Part shown: in pieces, positions 33,661 through 33,803 of the stretch
Layout of the letters: the number at the start of each line of letters is the position of its first letter
How positions within the stretch are numbered: position 1 is the stretch's first letter
Notes under the pieces: model-generated
Database searches by the model: none
The model's input: the letters and a program-made list of their open reading frames with translations, nothing else
Told to the model about the DNA's origin: nothing
Origin: Deltaproteobacteria bacterium
Lineage (GTDB): Bacteria; Desulfobacterota; DSM-4660; Desulfatiglandales; Desulfatiglandaceae
DNA length: 33,803 nucleotides
Assembly: GCA_018644785.1 (NCBI GenBank)
Contig: JABGPV010000017.1
Coordinates: forward strand, 1-33,803
Direction: 5' to 3'
Position numbers and translations under genes: made by a program

Positions 33661-33803
33661 TTACATTCGCGTCACATTTGACGCGGAAAGACCTTTCTCA
33701 CCTTCTTCGATGTCAAAGGTCACCGTTTCACCTTCCTGAAGGGTTTTGAAGCCTTCCCCGTTAATGGCGGAATGATGAACAAACACATCAGAGCCACCTT
33801 CCT
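33661..33803 (-). CDS. Cold-shock protein, CspA family (5' end outside window)
   Basis: The C-terminal 47 residues of an OB-fold nucleic-acid chaperone. The RNP2 motif DVFVHHSAI is visible, followed by [21 protein letters not shown] and the usual ending SASNVTRM before TAA. It lies 87 bp upstream of fabH on the same strand. Confidence 0.93.
   Translation of the reverse strand, partial: EGGSDVFVHHSAINGEGFKTLQEGETVTFDIEEGEKGLSASNVTRM

Overview
The window looks like an anaerobic, sulfate-reducer-type Desulfobacterota (deltaproteobacterial) chromosome. This is inferred from gene content: hgcA, a ThDP/alcohol dehydrogenase operon, CHASE2 cyclase, caspase/FGE proteins, MoeA and a two-domain CobO. 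No rRNA, tRNA or CRISPR array was seen. Most genes lie on the minus strand.

Left edge (1-1260): an arsR-hgcA operon reading left, with a near-perfect sigma70 promoter and a palindromic operator over its -10. hgcA encodes the corrinoid protein of mercury methylation and runs off the window. Its reading frame is continuous from a Shine-Dalgarno-preceded ATG (738) only if a TGA at 660-658, directly after a Cys codon, is read through. A SECIS-like stem-loop follows that TGA at the expected distance. HgcA here is therefore a candidate selenoprotein with a Cys-Sec pair, which is the most exciting signal in the window.

1296-9240: an operon of zinc alcohol dehydrogenase, a small SCP2-like protein and a ThDP-dependent lyase; a stand-alone receiver protein; a fumarate reductase-type flavoprotein; and a radical SAM protein with a large unrecognised N-terminal region.

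9245-15685: a tight minus-strand operon in the order nitrilase-family amidohydrolase, MoeA, duplicated CobO, an aldo/keto reductase-like ferredoxin protein with altered catalytic residues, and a class III aminotransferase. The last two each carry a similar beta-sandwich module. Divergent from it is a HisH-HisF fusion of the kind best known from eukaryotic HIS7 (15787-17358).

17359-18847 is non-coding with REP-like palindromes around a transposase relic. 18848-29289 is an envelope/signalling island on the minus strand: caspase-PEGA-FGE fusion, DUF4384 protein, CHASE2-cyclase, an Ig-repeat/FGE protein and a second caspase protein with a polyglycine tail. The two FGE C-termini and their related downstream sequences resemble variable regions of diversity-generating retroelements, but no reverse transcriptase or template repeat is visible here. 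The right end holds a Nudix hydrolase, a DHA2 transporter, FabH and a partial cold-shock protein.
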